Source of the DNA: Beroe forskalii
Taxonomy: Eukaryota; Ctenophora; Nuda; Beroida; Beroidae
Length of the DNA stretch: 64,000 bases
Assembly: GCA_011033025.1 (NCBI GenBank)
Contig: WFMF01000082.1
Span: forward strand, 434,001 to 498,000
Direction of reading: 5' to 3'
Part shown: piece after piece, positions 54,253 through 64,000 of the stretch
How the letters are laid out: each line of letters starts with the position of its first letter
How positions within the stretch are numbered: position 1 is the first letter of the stretch
Translations under genes and position numbers: made by a program
The notes under the pieces: generated by a model
What the model saw: the letters and a program-made list of their open reading frames with translations, nothing else
Told to the model about the DNA's origin: nothing
The model's database searches: none

Positions 54253-54351
54253 AATTCTCAAGTTTTGAAATCACGATGCAACAGGGGTATTCACCCTGAT
54301 ACTACCAGGGAGAATCGCCCTGTTGCATCTTGATTTCAAAACTTGAGAATT
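54253..54351. repeat. foldback with about 34-bp arms
   Basis: AATTCTCAAGTTTTGAAATC at the left pairs with GATTTCAAAACTTGAGAATT at the right; the arms continue through ATGCAACAGGG / CCCTGTTGCAT with one or two mismatches. The loop is about 30 bp and contains a smaller TTCACCCTG/CAGGGAGAA pairing. Confidence 0.85.
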
Positions 54352-54611
54352 GAAACAATTACACTATTAATGATCAGTACGTCAAGATAAGTCGGATGCA
54401 ATCAAATTTTGAAGATGATATATCCAGATACCAGAGTTGTGTTAAATTCAAAATGATAATGGTATCATCTTTGGTCCAAAATAGGCCAGAGACATCACTT
54501 TGCCATTTTTGATTTTTCAATATTTTCATCCATTTCCAATTCAAATGATCAGCTCGTCGAGACGAATCGAAAGCTAAGCTCCATCTCCTTTGGAAATGGA
54601 ATTGGACTGAC

Positions 54612-54934
54612 TGACTGAATAAGTAAATTAAATAAAATACAACATATATCATCAATCATTCTTATCTATCAGTAACATTAATACTGAGGTGTCGCCACCT
54701 CTGAGATCGGTGTCTGCAATTTCCACGAAACCACAATTTGTACGCGTGTGATACTGATTTAACAGTATATTCACCTACGTTCATGGCGCCGCGCGATCGG
54801 AAATTTCAGAAGAATTCTCATTTCTCGAGGTGGCGACACCTGCCATAGGGTGCACCCTTATTAATGTTACTGATAGATAAGAATGATTGATAATATAATT
54901 ATGTTGTATTTTATTTGATTTACTTATTCAGTCA
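54612..54934. mobile_element. 323-bp foldback element with about 90-bp inverted repeats
   Basis: The left arm (54612-54701) starts TGACTGAATAAGTAAATTAA and ends with GGTGTCGCCACCTC. The right arm (about 54826-54934) is its near reverse complement, with a small insert TGCCATAGGGTGCACCC. The central 125 bp is GC-richer and contains GGCGCCGCGCGATCGG. No gene inside. No clear target duplication. Confidence 0.88.
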
Positions 54935-55441
54935 TGAATTTCATCACATCTTCATAAGGGAGTAGCTCGTGAGTGACAGTGAAATAATTAATAACAGCCC
55001 TTAAATTATTAATTTGTAATGTTATTTGAGTATAATCCGCTGTATTTGTTTAAGTTACGGAATATTTATCTTAATATTTATTGCTCCAATTTACTGTTGA
55101 TGAATGTTGACTATTATAACAGTTATTGCATGATAACAGTAATTGCATGTTGGGATTACGATTAAATTTGAAATGCGTTAATGAAATAATATCAAGAAGT
55201 TGCAGAATGTATCATGATTGTAGTAACTTCTAAAAGTAAAATATTCTCTAAAATGGAAGACCCCGAGTTCCGAAAGTTATAACCCTTTTTTCAGCCCTTA
55301 ATTTTCATGATAATATTTTTATTCACGCCTTAAACGTGACATATAGGCTGGACCATGGAAACCATGAAGTATTTTTGCTACTAGAAACACTACAGAATGT
55401 CATACTCATACATATAGGGTTGTCTTGAAATTCGAAGTTTG
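54935..55441. other. intergenic, no gene seen
   Basis: No features recognised. Confidence 0.5.
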
Positions 55442-55875
55442 ACTGTAATTACGTAAGGGATCGTTCACATGACATAACATTGCGGGGAGGGGGTTTTGAT
55501 GATTGATTACGTAATCAAAATATCCAATTTTCCACATCATTTCGAAATTTTTACCTCAAATGCTCGGTATTTTCAGCAAATTTTTCAGAAAACCGACCTA
55601 AAAGAACCATTTTCCACCAACATTTTTTTCAAAAGTTGCCTCAATATTTCCATAACATTTTTCCAAAGTTGAAACATAATATAATCTAAGTATTTACACT
55701 GTCCATTTTCTTCATTGTCTACTCAAGTAGGTGGGGGGTGAAGCAATGATTACGTAATATTCTCCTCATGAGAGGGTGTTGGGCTTTGATTACGTTTGAT
55801 TACGAGGGGGAGGGAGGGGGGTTGAAAATGGCCAAAAATTGATTACGTAAGATGTGAACGATCCCTAATTACAGT
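55442..55875. mobile_element. 434-bp MITE with ACTGTAATTA..GGGATCGTTCACAT ends
   Basis: The left end reads ACTGTAATTACGTAAGGGAT and the right end, reversed, ACTGTAATTAGGGATCGTTC, so the left copy has four extra bases (CGTA). Both continue GGGATCGTTCACAT. Internal GATTACGTAATC palindromes and G-rich blocks recur near both ends. No coding content. Confidence 0.75.
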
Positions 55876-56599
55876 ACGTTATGTCAAAAATTCAATAAAT
55901 GTTGTGGAAGTGGCGATGCCATTGCCAAAAACCTATCTGCAAACGTCTAACTTCAAGATGATTACCAAAAATGTTCGAGGATGTTGAAAGTATGATGCTG
56001 ATTTTTGACACGCAATGCAAGAAAGTTAAGATTTAGAAAATTCCATCACTCCGGCAGGAAACAGTTACCGCAGTGTCTCAACCTTTTGAGGCGTGGTATA
56101 TAACGCCGCGCATGAGTACTTTTTGCAGCGCTTGAGATAGTGCGCAAATATGCTTTAAGTTAACTATGTTTTGCATAAAAGTACAGAAACATTTGTTCGT
56201 GCCTCAAAAAGTACCCAAGCGCGGTGTAATACTAATAGTTATACGCCGCGCCTCAAAAAGTTTAAAGTCAAGACTATAAAGTTTAAAGTCGAGACTATGA
56301 TACTATCTTTCATTTTATCCTTTGTAGAGTTTGTCCGATAGCCAAGAATGGGATAGTCCTCTTGAGGAACTTCTAGTTCTAGTACTACGACATCTACGTA
56401 CCTATTTCATGCATTAGTTACCAAGAAAAACGTCAACTTAAAGAAAAGTAAATTGTTGTTAAATAATGAAATTAACAATATTTAATCAATACATCGACAC
56501 AGATGGGAGGAATTTTCGCTGCATGTATAGTAAATCAAAGCAATTCTGGCAAAATAATGGATATCATAATATCAATGACATGGTTCTTCTCTTTTTGTA
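55876..56599. other. intergenic, no gene seen
   Basis: Contains a repeated GCCGCGC..CAAAAAGT motif at about 56100-56270 (CGCCGCGC next to CTCAAAAAGT), which recurs near 58255-58290. Otherwise unassigned. Confidence 0.45.
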
Positions 56600-56607
56600 A
56601 CTGTAAA

Positions 56608-56702
56608 TTGTCAGGCGTTGCCTGACCCCCTCGCGCGCGCGAAGCGCGCGCGCCACGACTCGCAAATAAATTTTAAATAATGGGTCTGACGACGTCAGAC
56701 AA
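56608..56702. mobile_element. 95-bp micro-MITE with 8-bp TSD ACTGTAAA
   Basis: Begins TTGTCAGGCGTTGCCTGAC and ends GTCTGACGACGTCAGACAA, whose reverse complement starts TTGTCTGACGTCG. Perfect direct repeats ACTGTAAA flank it at 56600-56607 and 56703-56710. The interior is a GC palindrome (CGCGCGCGAAGCGCGCGCG). It is the longest of three related copies here. Confidence 0.9.
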
Positions 56703-56710
56703 ACTGTAAA

Positions 56711-57269
56711 AGCACCAATGAAAAATTATAATTATATCATCGGCTAACCCATAACATGTGTGCAGATTGAAAAAGTCCTCGATAAAGACGCGCGAAATTG
56801 TCTGCTTTCGAATGAATTTATAATTATAGAAAGTTAAACTTAAACTTAAAGCGCGCAGAGGAAATCCGCGCGTCTTTACGTTACCGAGGCCTCTGTCAAT
56901 CGAGCGGTCTGCTCACAATATGCGTAACGGCTGTAAAATAATATTAGTAAAATACATAAATTGAAAGCAAATTAATTGAAGTTGTTAACTTATTCATTAT
57001 CTGTAATTCTAATAGTTGCATGATAATATGTTTCCATATGTTACTGTTAGCTATCCTGGGCCATTTAGTGAATTATTTTAAGTTAACACAATTACTATTA
57101 ACAATAGTTATTTCCTTATTTATCAAATTGCATTTATCAAAAGTGCTAAGGTGGCATGAATTATATTTATATCTTGTATGATGTATATAATATGTTTTAT
57201 GTTTATGTTGAACTTGAATGCAAAATTGTTTTTTTATTGTTCAATAGTTTAAATAAAAATTAAAATTAA
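56711..57269. other. intergenic, no gene seen
   Basis: AT-rich spacer, with GCGCGC patches around 56790 and 56850. No gene. Confidence 0.45.
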
Positions 57270-57403
57270 GGTTCGTTCACAAATCATGGAATCAGTTTTT
57301 TTTTTGCATTTTAAACTTTACTATAAAACTGTATTTGTCGCAACAGCCTGTTGCGTAATATCATCAATTGCAGCTAGCTGATTACATAATTTGCGAACGA
57401 TCC
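57270..57403. mobile_element. 134-bp MITE with GGTTCGTTCACAAAT ends
   Basis: GGTTCGTTCACAAATCATGG at the left pairs with the reverse complement of the right end, GGATCGTTCGCAAATTATGT, and both continue to AATCAG. The GATCGTTC core is shared with the 434-bp MITE at 55.4 kb, so the two may use the same transposase. Confidence 0.75.
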
Positions 57404-57620
57404 GTGCAACTGCAAGTCCGAACAAAATTATTGGAACAATTTATGTCAATATGGCCAGTCGCTCGATGCGCCCTAAAGGAAACCTAGATCATAACATCAT
57501 CATTAATCATTTAAGGTGCAGATTGGGTGTGTTTAGGGTGCATCGGGCGAGTCTGGTCATTGACCACATTTTGCATGAAAGCATAATTAATAAATAGTCA
57601 TACTCAATCTCATACTGATA

Positions 57621-57948
57621 CTGTGGTGTCCAGAACATTCGGCTGAGGCTGAATATTCTTTCATCTTGACCCCTTTCTTGACCACCTTCTACTTGATGTT
57701 TTAAAATGTGCGCGGTGTTGCGGTAGTGCACGCTCTTAGTCTTCCCGCTCAAGAATTTTGAAAAATGAACACGTTTTGTAATTGTAGTGCAGAAACTGAA
57801 AGGGTGTGCAAATGCAAATGCCGCGCACATCATTGAATTTGAATGTGCCGCGCGCTTGAAACATGTGAAACTAACACGGGCAATATGTACATTGTGCAGT
57901 GCAGCAATTGCAGTTGCACTACAACTTTCATATCCCGGGACACCACAG
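57621..57948. mobile_element. possible 328-bp MITE with CTGTGGTGTCC ends
   Basis: CTGTGGTGTCC at 57621-57631 and its exact reverse complement at 57938-57948. The 157-codon minus-strand frame spanning it has no known motif and I do not call it a gene. The target duplication is unclear. Confidence 0.45.
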
Positions 57949-59107
57949 CTGTAACAGCTGGCCATAAAAATTATGAACAAAACTTAATGTTAATCTTATG
58001 ATGACGTCATCAAGAACCTATGAGTTTGAAGCTGTGAGCGTGAACCATAAAATCGAATAATTTATTTACGTTAGACTTTAGAGGTGAAATTTATAAATAA
58101 AATTATGAGATCATAATCAAATAATCTAAATTGTAAATTACTTAATCAAATTTAATCAAATTATAAATAGAATATAGGTAAAGTTAAGTGAATAACCAAA
58201 TGTGCAGAATAAATTATAATAAGTATCAATTTTAAATACCGTGGTCACTGGTCTCGACTTTTTGAGGCGTATGACACCGCGCGTGGGTACTTTAACTTTT
58301 ACTTTTAAGTTTAATTCTACGGCGCGTGATTGCCTTTGCGCGCAAATGTGCTTTTTTGATTTTATATTTCGTTGTTTTGGAAGGAATTAGGAAAGTACAT
58401 TTGTTAGCACTTAGCTGTCACCTGCTGCAAGAACGCATTCAAAAGGTCGAGAAACCTGGGTTGCACCATCAAATCTGGATTGAAATGATTTCTGAACAGT
58501 CAATTAGAAACAGAATAGAATCTGAATTATTAATTATCAATGTCTGGATGATTGAAAATTTATTCAGTAAAGTCATTTCTTATTACTATGAGCAAAGCAC
58601 ATATAACCATAAGCAAAGTACATTTTAGCTGCAGTTCAAATTCAAATTCGATGTTCCCTTCTAACTCTGTAGGGATACTTTTTAATTTCATAATTTCGCT
58701 TTTTCCAAATTACCTTATCAGCCCTAATTATTTTAACTGAAAACCCAAGACCAAGAATAGCAGTTTTCACACCATTTAAAGTTCGGCCCTTTTGACATTT
58801 CATTTGGTACCATCCATACTATAACTGGGGCTGATATGGTTTCCTTTTTGGTTTGCAATCTAATAAAAAGTGTGCCTTTCTGCAATAAGAAGGCCACCTT
58901 TTTGCCTAATTTTGGAAAAAACTGAGGATGCAAAACCCTTAATTTTCTAAAAGTGTTGCTTGATACAGATAAACACTTAAGTAACCATCCTTAGTGTAAA
59001 TGTAATTTCTTATGTCAAAGGTTCTTGCTTTCTTGATCCTGCTTCCATTATCTTGATTGACTTTAAGACATGGGGATGAGCCATTATTATAACGCGTGCT
59101 GCGTGTT
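57949..59107. other. intergenic, no gene seen
   Basis: No assignable coding region. It would include the 3' UTR of the minus-strand GPCR that ends at 59108. Confidence 0.45.
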
Positions 59108-62100
59108 TTAGTCGTCTCCGGCAGGGCAGGTCACTTTGTCGTTTGTGGGTGTTAACCTGAGTTCTGACATGCGAGTAGACATGAGGTTATGGGAGGTGTT
59201 GTCGTTGGACAAGACACCGCACACGTCCGTGCCCCCTCGCTTAGCCAGGACACTGTTCAGCGCCCCCCGGGTCATAGAATTAGACCGGGCCTTCCCTCCA
59301 TCGCCAGGGGAGCAAAGGGCAGTGAAGCGGTGGAACACGTGCAGTATCTGAAAAATGAGATGAGAATTAATGTTAATCGGTGATCACATGTTACAATTAC
59401 TACGTAGTGTGCTACTGCTAGAGAGCTAGAGGGAGTAATTTGTTGTTCAAATGACAAGAACTTATGAAAGGACGCGGCCCTGTGACCTATGGTGATTAAA
59501 GTCTTTTAAGCAATTTAATTGCTACAAAATCTTGAACCCCTGTTATCCTGCAATTGCAAATCACAATCTCTGCAAGAAAGCATGAATACTGCAGCACAAG
59601 AGATGCCACTGCCATAGAAATTACAATGTCCCTCTTGCGCTTGGATGGCATTTGAAACTGAGCGCTGACAGTGACAGATTTCAGAAATGGAAGTGGATAT
59701 CGGGATATATAATTAAATTTTTTAGCAAAACCGGACAGCTTTCGTTCCGATCAACTTCAAGTTCCCTGGTCGGACTCTAATCGCATTCGCTGATTTAGAT
59801 TATTGTTGAATCAAATTCCCGTCACGTTCGATGATTGGACATTATCCTATTCCTATCAAGGGACTTCATCGGGACCCTATCCAATCAGGGAACTTTATCG
59901 TGATCCAATAATACACACGGTCCCGTATGATAAACCCACCTCCGTCGAATGTGCTGCTGACGAGTTGCGTACAGGATGGGGTTGACAAAGCTGGGCAGGT
60001 AGTGGAGGTTATTAAGGCAGGTCAGGAGGAGGAAAGAGGTGTTCAGTCTGATGTCCAACTTCATACAAATCTGCGGGAATAGTCGTTTAAACTTGCAACT
60101 TGCAATGACACTCCAATAAGGATAAACATGGAATACTAAATTTTTGAAGGCCCAGTGACTGATAAGAGATCGTTACGACCGAGGTCATTTCAAAACATTT
60201 CCTTGATGTTCTTCGTAATAAACATAGAGTATCAAAGGTATGTCATATTATGAGCATAACTAATCCATCTGCCAGTATTGGAGCCATCGACAAATTTCAA
60301 TCAGTAAATTACGCTGACTGACGCAACCATGAGGTATTCGACTGCTAAATTATATTTGATTCCACATAGGCCTGTCAAATGATCACAGAGTTAGCCCATT
60401 AATCAAGAGACAAGGCACATTAAATGCTTAAAATGCTCTAGTGCCGACTCAATACTTGATGATATAGGGGGTTTTAATATTGCATATTCCACAGAATTAT
60501 AATCGTTAAAGCTTTAAACGATAAATGCTTAAAGCGGATACGAGCCAAATCTTTATCATGACGATTTAAAGCCTAATCAGGCGAGTCAAACCAAGTCAAT
60601 CAGTTTGAGCATGTTTCGGGCTGATTTTCAGAAAATTATGTAAAATCTCAGTTAATCCCAGATTCAGTATCATTATCAAGCATTCTCTTTTCAAACTCAA
60701 GATGATTCGAGGATTTGAGTGTAGCTTCTTACGTTTGTCAAATGATGCACAATTAAGGGGGGGTTCAACCCATATTTTTTGGAAAACACGTTTCTGAGAT
60801 AATGGTTGACCCAAAAGGAATACCCCGTGGGCCAACTTTTTGGCCTGGTTTGGTACCCCCATACCCACTGGCGCCAGCGTGGCGCCGGCGCCAAAAGTGC
60901 GCCCAAAATGGGCGCATTTCTTCAAAAGCAACTTGGACGGGATCTGAGGTGTGCAATCGATAGATAATGGTCCCTGAGTTACCATAAAAAATTTGAAGAG
61001 TTATCTCAAAAAAAATGGCCGAGTTATACGATTGGTTACGATTGATATTTTTTTTTTGCCTTGAAACTGAGACTAAATTCCTCAGATACAAATGGAGCCG
61101 GTTTTTTAAGTTAGGTCTTCAAAAATTTTTGGCGCCAAAAGCGCCAAATTTTTGCCAAAATTTGGCGCTTTGAAGGCCTAACTCAAAAATCCGAGTCTAT
61201 TTGTATCTGAGGAATTTAGTCTAGTTTCACGTAAAAAAATCGTGTAAAAATATCAATCGTAGCCGAAGTTATAAGCGTTTGAGTAAAGTGCACTTTGGAA
61301 AAAACGCGAACTGAGAAAATGGCGATTTTGTGGTTTTTAGAGGTTTTTTGGACCTCAAATCGCCATTTTAGCAGCAATCAACCCCAAACTTGCAGAGAAT
61401 ATGTAACCTAACGCTATTTATCGAATAAAGTTGTTTTCATACAAAAAATTGATATTTGGCCAAGTTATGGGCTAAAATAGGCTTGCGCAACGCGCGTATG
61501 CCCATATATGGGCATGGGTTTTTCGCCCATAACTCGGCCATTTTTTTAGATATGGACTTCAAATTTTTTATGGTAACTCAGGGGACCATTATCTATCGAT
61601 TGCACACCCGTCCAAGTCGCTTTTGAAAAATGCGCCCATTTTGGGCGCACTTTTGGCGCCGGCACCATGGTGGCGCCAGTGGGTCAGGGGGTACCAAACC
61701 CAGCCAAAAAGTTGGCCCACGGGGTATACCTTTTGGGTTAACCATTATCTCAGAAACGTGTTTGCCAAAAAATATGGGTTGAAACCCCCCCCCCTTAATT
61801 AAATTTAAAACCCCTTGCACGAGGGGAAGCATGTTGTAACCTGGAACAGCATGTCGAGGAGAGTGGTCGGGAGCCACGCAGCCAGAAAAACCACCAGAAT
61901 GATGAACATGGTGCAGGCTGCTTTAGTGGCGTGCTTGCTGGGGGCAATGGCTCCTCCACTTGTACCAGAATCCTGGGAGGGAGGGGGATGATATGTTCTA
62001 TATTATGAGGGGTAACATTGGGAAGATCATCGTGTGATGCCCAATTTAATATTTTATTCTTATCCTTCAAATCTACAAATATGATGCCAGGTAAATAGAT

Positions 62101-63627
62101 AAATTGTCTGATATTCGGGCAAAATTATTCAGTTCTTCAGTAGCTAAGTAGGTATTGGTTAATATGAATAACCATTACAAAGTTACAAGATAAGTAGATA
62201 AGTTTCATGATATTAAAGTATTTAACAGTTAAAGATACAACATCAATAAAATAAAACACTTCCCTAAAACCATATGAAATGTAAAAGATGCAATGCTCAT
62301 GACAGCTGGACGTGTTTTTATATTATCAAATATAACCCATGAAATTTCTACTCCAGACAGAATATTAATGACATGAATTAGCCACTATCATGTCACTTTG
62401 TTGGCAACGTTGGCAACATATATACACAGTTCATTCTGCCCTGGAAGAAGGCTGGTAATTAAAATTATACCCCTCCCATGCCTGTTTTAGCGACCGTGTA
62501 AGTTTGGTTATACCCCTCCCATGCTTGTTTTAGCGACCGTGTAAGTTTGGTTATACGGTCTCCACTGAATTACAGTGTAAAAAGGCTTAAAATGAAATCT
62601 TATTTTATAAAGGAGCACTCAAAAATCTACTTAAGCGTTGAATCCGAACGAGGGTCGTCAGACCCGAGTGGGAAAAATACTGTTGTTTGGTCAGAGAATA
62701 GTAGGTCCCCGCTGTTTCCGGTCGGGGTATAATCCGGTTCCATGATCTCAGCTGTGACCGTATACCTTTGATAATGAACTCGGCACGCCTCGTCCATTAT
62801 CCAATTTACACGGTCTCGGCTGTCGCCTCGACCATGTAAGTTGCGGTATACGGTCACCACTTCGACATGTAACCGCTTATTATACGGTGTCCACTGATTA
62901 ACAGTTCAAAAAAGCTTCAAATGAAATTTGATTTTATAAAGGAGCACTCAAAAATTCGGACGAGGGTCGTCAGACCCGAGTGGGAAGAAATCCGGTTCCA
63001 TGATTTCTGCTGTGACCGTAAACCTTCGATAATGAACTCAGCACGCCTCGTCCATAATCCAACTAACACAGTCTCGACTGTGTAAGTTGCGGTATACGGT
63101 CACCACTTCGACATGTAACCGAAGTGGTTACTGGGAAATGCTGCATGTTCTCATGTAATACCTTGACATTGGTAGGACGAGGTGGAGGGAAATGCTGCAT
63201 GTTCTCATGTTATACCTTGACATTGGTAGGACGAGGTGGAGTGAAGTGCTGCATGTTCTCATGTTATACCTTGACATTGGTAGGGCGAGGTGGAGGGAAA
63301 TGCTGCATGTTCTCATGTTATACCTTGACATTGGTGGGGCGAGGTGGAGTGAAATGCTGCATGTTCTCATACCTTGACATTGGTGGGGCGAGGTGGAGTG
63401 AAATGCTGCATGTTCTCGTGTTATACCTTGACATTGGTAGGGCGAGGCGGAGTGGAACCACTGCAGGAGGCTGCTCCAAGAACCGTCACTGAGTTGGCTC
63501 CGGACCTCTGTTTGGAGTTGGAGTAACTCCGGGTGCCAGCACTCAGGTTCAGGTGGGTCTGGGTGGTCCGGAGGATCTTCAGGTAACACGCTGCCATGAT
63601 CAGCAGCAGCACACCACGGTACAGGTT
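59108..63627 (-). CDS. class A GPCR, 3' half in four exons (TM5 to C-terminus)
   Basis: Plasma-membrane receptor whose 5' exons (TM1-TM4) lie beyond the right edge. Exons in reading order: 63627-63427 (67 codons: end of TM5 LLLIMAACYLKIL and ICL3), 61972-61841 (44 codons: TM6 FIILVVFLAAWLP, with the CWxP position as AAWLP), 60070 to 59936 or 59940 (ECL3 and TM7 with NPILY, the NPxxY motif) and 59347-59108 (tail, ending PAGDD). The first three are phase 0 and join cleanly. For the TM7 exon, donor GTTTAT at 59935 keeps the frame into ILHVFHRFTAL, a good helix 8, and a 79-aa tail. The stronger-looking donor GTGGGT at 59939 would instead give a short alternative tail that stops after about 25 residues. 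This receptor is more canonical than the two orphan GPCRs at 5-13 kb. The ligand cannot be told. Confidence 0.85.
60757..61794. mobile_element. 1038-bp TTAA-flanked nested inverted-repeat transposon in GPCR intron
   Basis: TTAA at 60753-60756 and 61795-61798 bracket ends that start GGGGGGGTTCAACCCATATT and finish with the reverse complement in a longer C run. The terminal arms are about 250 bp (60757-61010 and 61545-61794), sharing CCGTGGGCCAACTTTTTGGC, GGCGCC-rich blocks and a tail at GGTAACTCAGG/CCTGAGTTACC. A second inverted repeat of about 130-bp arms lies inside (about 61016-61275), centred at GGCGCCAAAAGCGCC. TTAA targets are typical of piggyBac and Kolobok elements. There is no transposase. 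It sits in the TM6-TM7 intron of the GPCR, 46 bp past the splice donor. Confidence 0.9.
61976..63120. repeat. dispersed repeat cluster in GPCR intron, related to 27.6-27.9 kb
   Basis: 62470-62880 is an inverted relative of 27555-27885. Within it, a CGACCGTGTAAGTTTGGTTA-bearing block of about 52 bp is duplicated in tandem at 62467-62555. A partial second copy occupies 62875-63120, repeating GGAGCACTCAAAAAT, GGGTCGTCAGACCC, GATAATGAACTC and GTATACGGTCACCACTTCGA. The interval 61976-62460 has no assignable content. Confidence 0.75.
63136..63456 (-). repeat. 54-bp minisatellite that copies a splice donor
   Basis: Six units (starting 63136, 63190, 63244, 63298, 63352 and 63401 by a fixed landmark; one unit is 49 bp) abut the GPCR exon ending at 63427. 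On the minus strand each unit reads CCAATGTCAAG then GTATAACATG, that is, the last codons of the exon and its 5' splice site. One unit (near 63370) reads AAG|GTATGAG, closer to consensus than the real site. Confidence 0.9.
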
Positions 63628-63792
63628 CTAGGAGATGAGATTAGTGGGATATAGCTGGTGTGAAGTGTGTACTCAAATTTTAGGCCTTTGGGAAAAATTT
63701 TAGATACCATCAAAGAACTCCGTCCCCTTACCGTATAAGTAGTGAACTGTTATCTACTTCTTAATGTGGTAAATTGAGCGATCCGTCTAGGC

Positions 63793-63997
63793 CAGTATCG
63801 CGCCAGTATCACGCCAGTACCACGCCAGTAGCACGCCAGTATCGTGCCAGTATCAGGCCTACCTCACGCCGTTATCGCGCCAGTATCACGCCAGTATCGC
63901 GCCAGTAGCACGCCAGTAGCGCGCCAGTAGCACGCCAGTAGCGCGCCAGTAGCACGCCAGTATCGCGCCAGTACCGCGCCAGTAGCACGCTAGTATA
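63793..63997 (+). repeat. 11-bp minisatellite GCCAGTATCGC at window edge
   Basis: About 18 units alternating GCCAGTATCGC and GCCAGTAGCAC. It probably lies in the next intron of the GPCR and is cut by the window edge. Confidence 0.92.
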
Positions 63998-64000
63998 CCG

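Noticed and set aside
57507-57980. 157-codon minus-strand open frame
   Set aside because: It overlaps a probable MITE with CTGTGGTGTCC ends and shows no domain or biased codon use that I can see.
63128-63589. 153-codon minus-strand frame across the 54-bp repeat
   Set aside because: Its frame differs from the GPCR exon frame that gives the TM5 and ICL3 sequence, so it is a shadow of the exon and the repeat.

Overview
This is a stretch of animal nuclear DNA, not a microbial or viral replicon. Genes are sparse, several are split by introns with GT..AG borders, intergenic DNA is AT-rich, and transposons and minisatellites take up much of the window. The gene set fits a marine invertebrate: a cathepsin L-like protease with a C-terminal ShK-type cysteine domain, two secreted YHYH-domain proteins, several class A GPCRs, a thiamine pyrophosphokinase gene and APE-type non-LTR retrotransposons. 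A cnidarian is my best guess, from the ShK-protease and YHYH combination, but this is inference and not firm.

Layout, left to right. 0.8-2.7 kb: two head-to-tail Mutator-like (MULE) elements, one a 327-bp MITE and one carrying a broken transposase tail. 5.4-6.7 kb (+): a two-exon orphan GPCR broken by about four single-base indels. 11.9-13.2 kb (-): an intact single-exon paralogue of it. 13.5-14.9 kb: a self-complementary satellite and a 67-83-bp repeat. 15-28 kb: no recognisable gene, but two hAT-like elements, foldbacks, a perfect 42-bp palindrome and short tandem repeats. 28.4-29.1 kb: two minisatellites next to a possible proline-rich exon (-). 30.2-40.8 kb (-): a large non-LTR retrotransposon with an intact APE-RT polyprotein (1229 aa), an intact ORF1 (851 aa, coiled coil plus SGNH-like domain), a coding 48-bp minisatellite and a third upstream ORF (973 aa) whose tail may be a decayed 2OG-oxygenase fold.

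41.9-43.2 kb (-): cathepsin-ShK protease. 44.1-45.5 kb (-): 5'-truncated copy of a second retrotransposon. 46.2-46.7 kb: two ultra-short MITEs (40 and 58 bp) with perfect 8-bp target duplications; a 95-bp relative lies at 56.6 kb. 47.9-51.1 kb (+): tandem YHYH-domain genes with signs of gene conversion. 51.7-53.6 kb (+): TPK1, of which I can place five exons that join in frame; the first exon is unresolved. 54-58 kb: foldback and MITE elements. 59.1-63.6 kb (-): the 3' half of another class A GPCR in four exons (TM5/ICL3, TM6, TM7, tail); its 5' half lies beyond the window. A 1038-bp nested inverted-repeat transposon flanked by TTAA sits in one of its introns, and a 54-bp minisatellite at another exon edge copies the splice donor about six times.

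The genes do not form one pathway. The recurrent theme is a transposon- and minisatellite-rich genome in which repeats invade introns, abut splice sites and in one case form protein-coding sequence.
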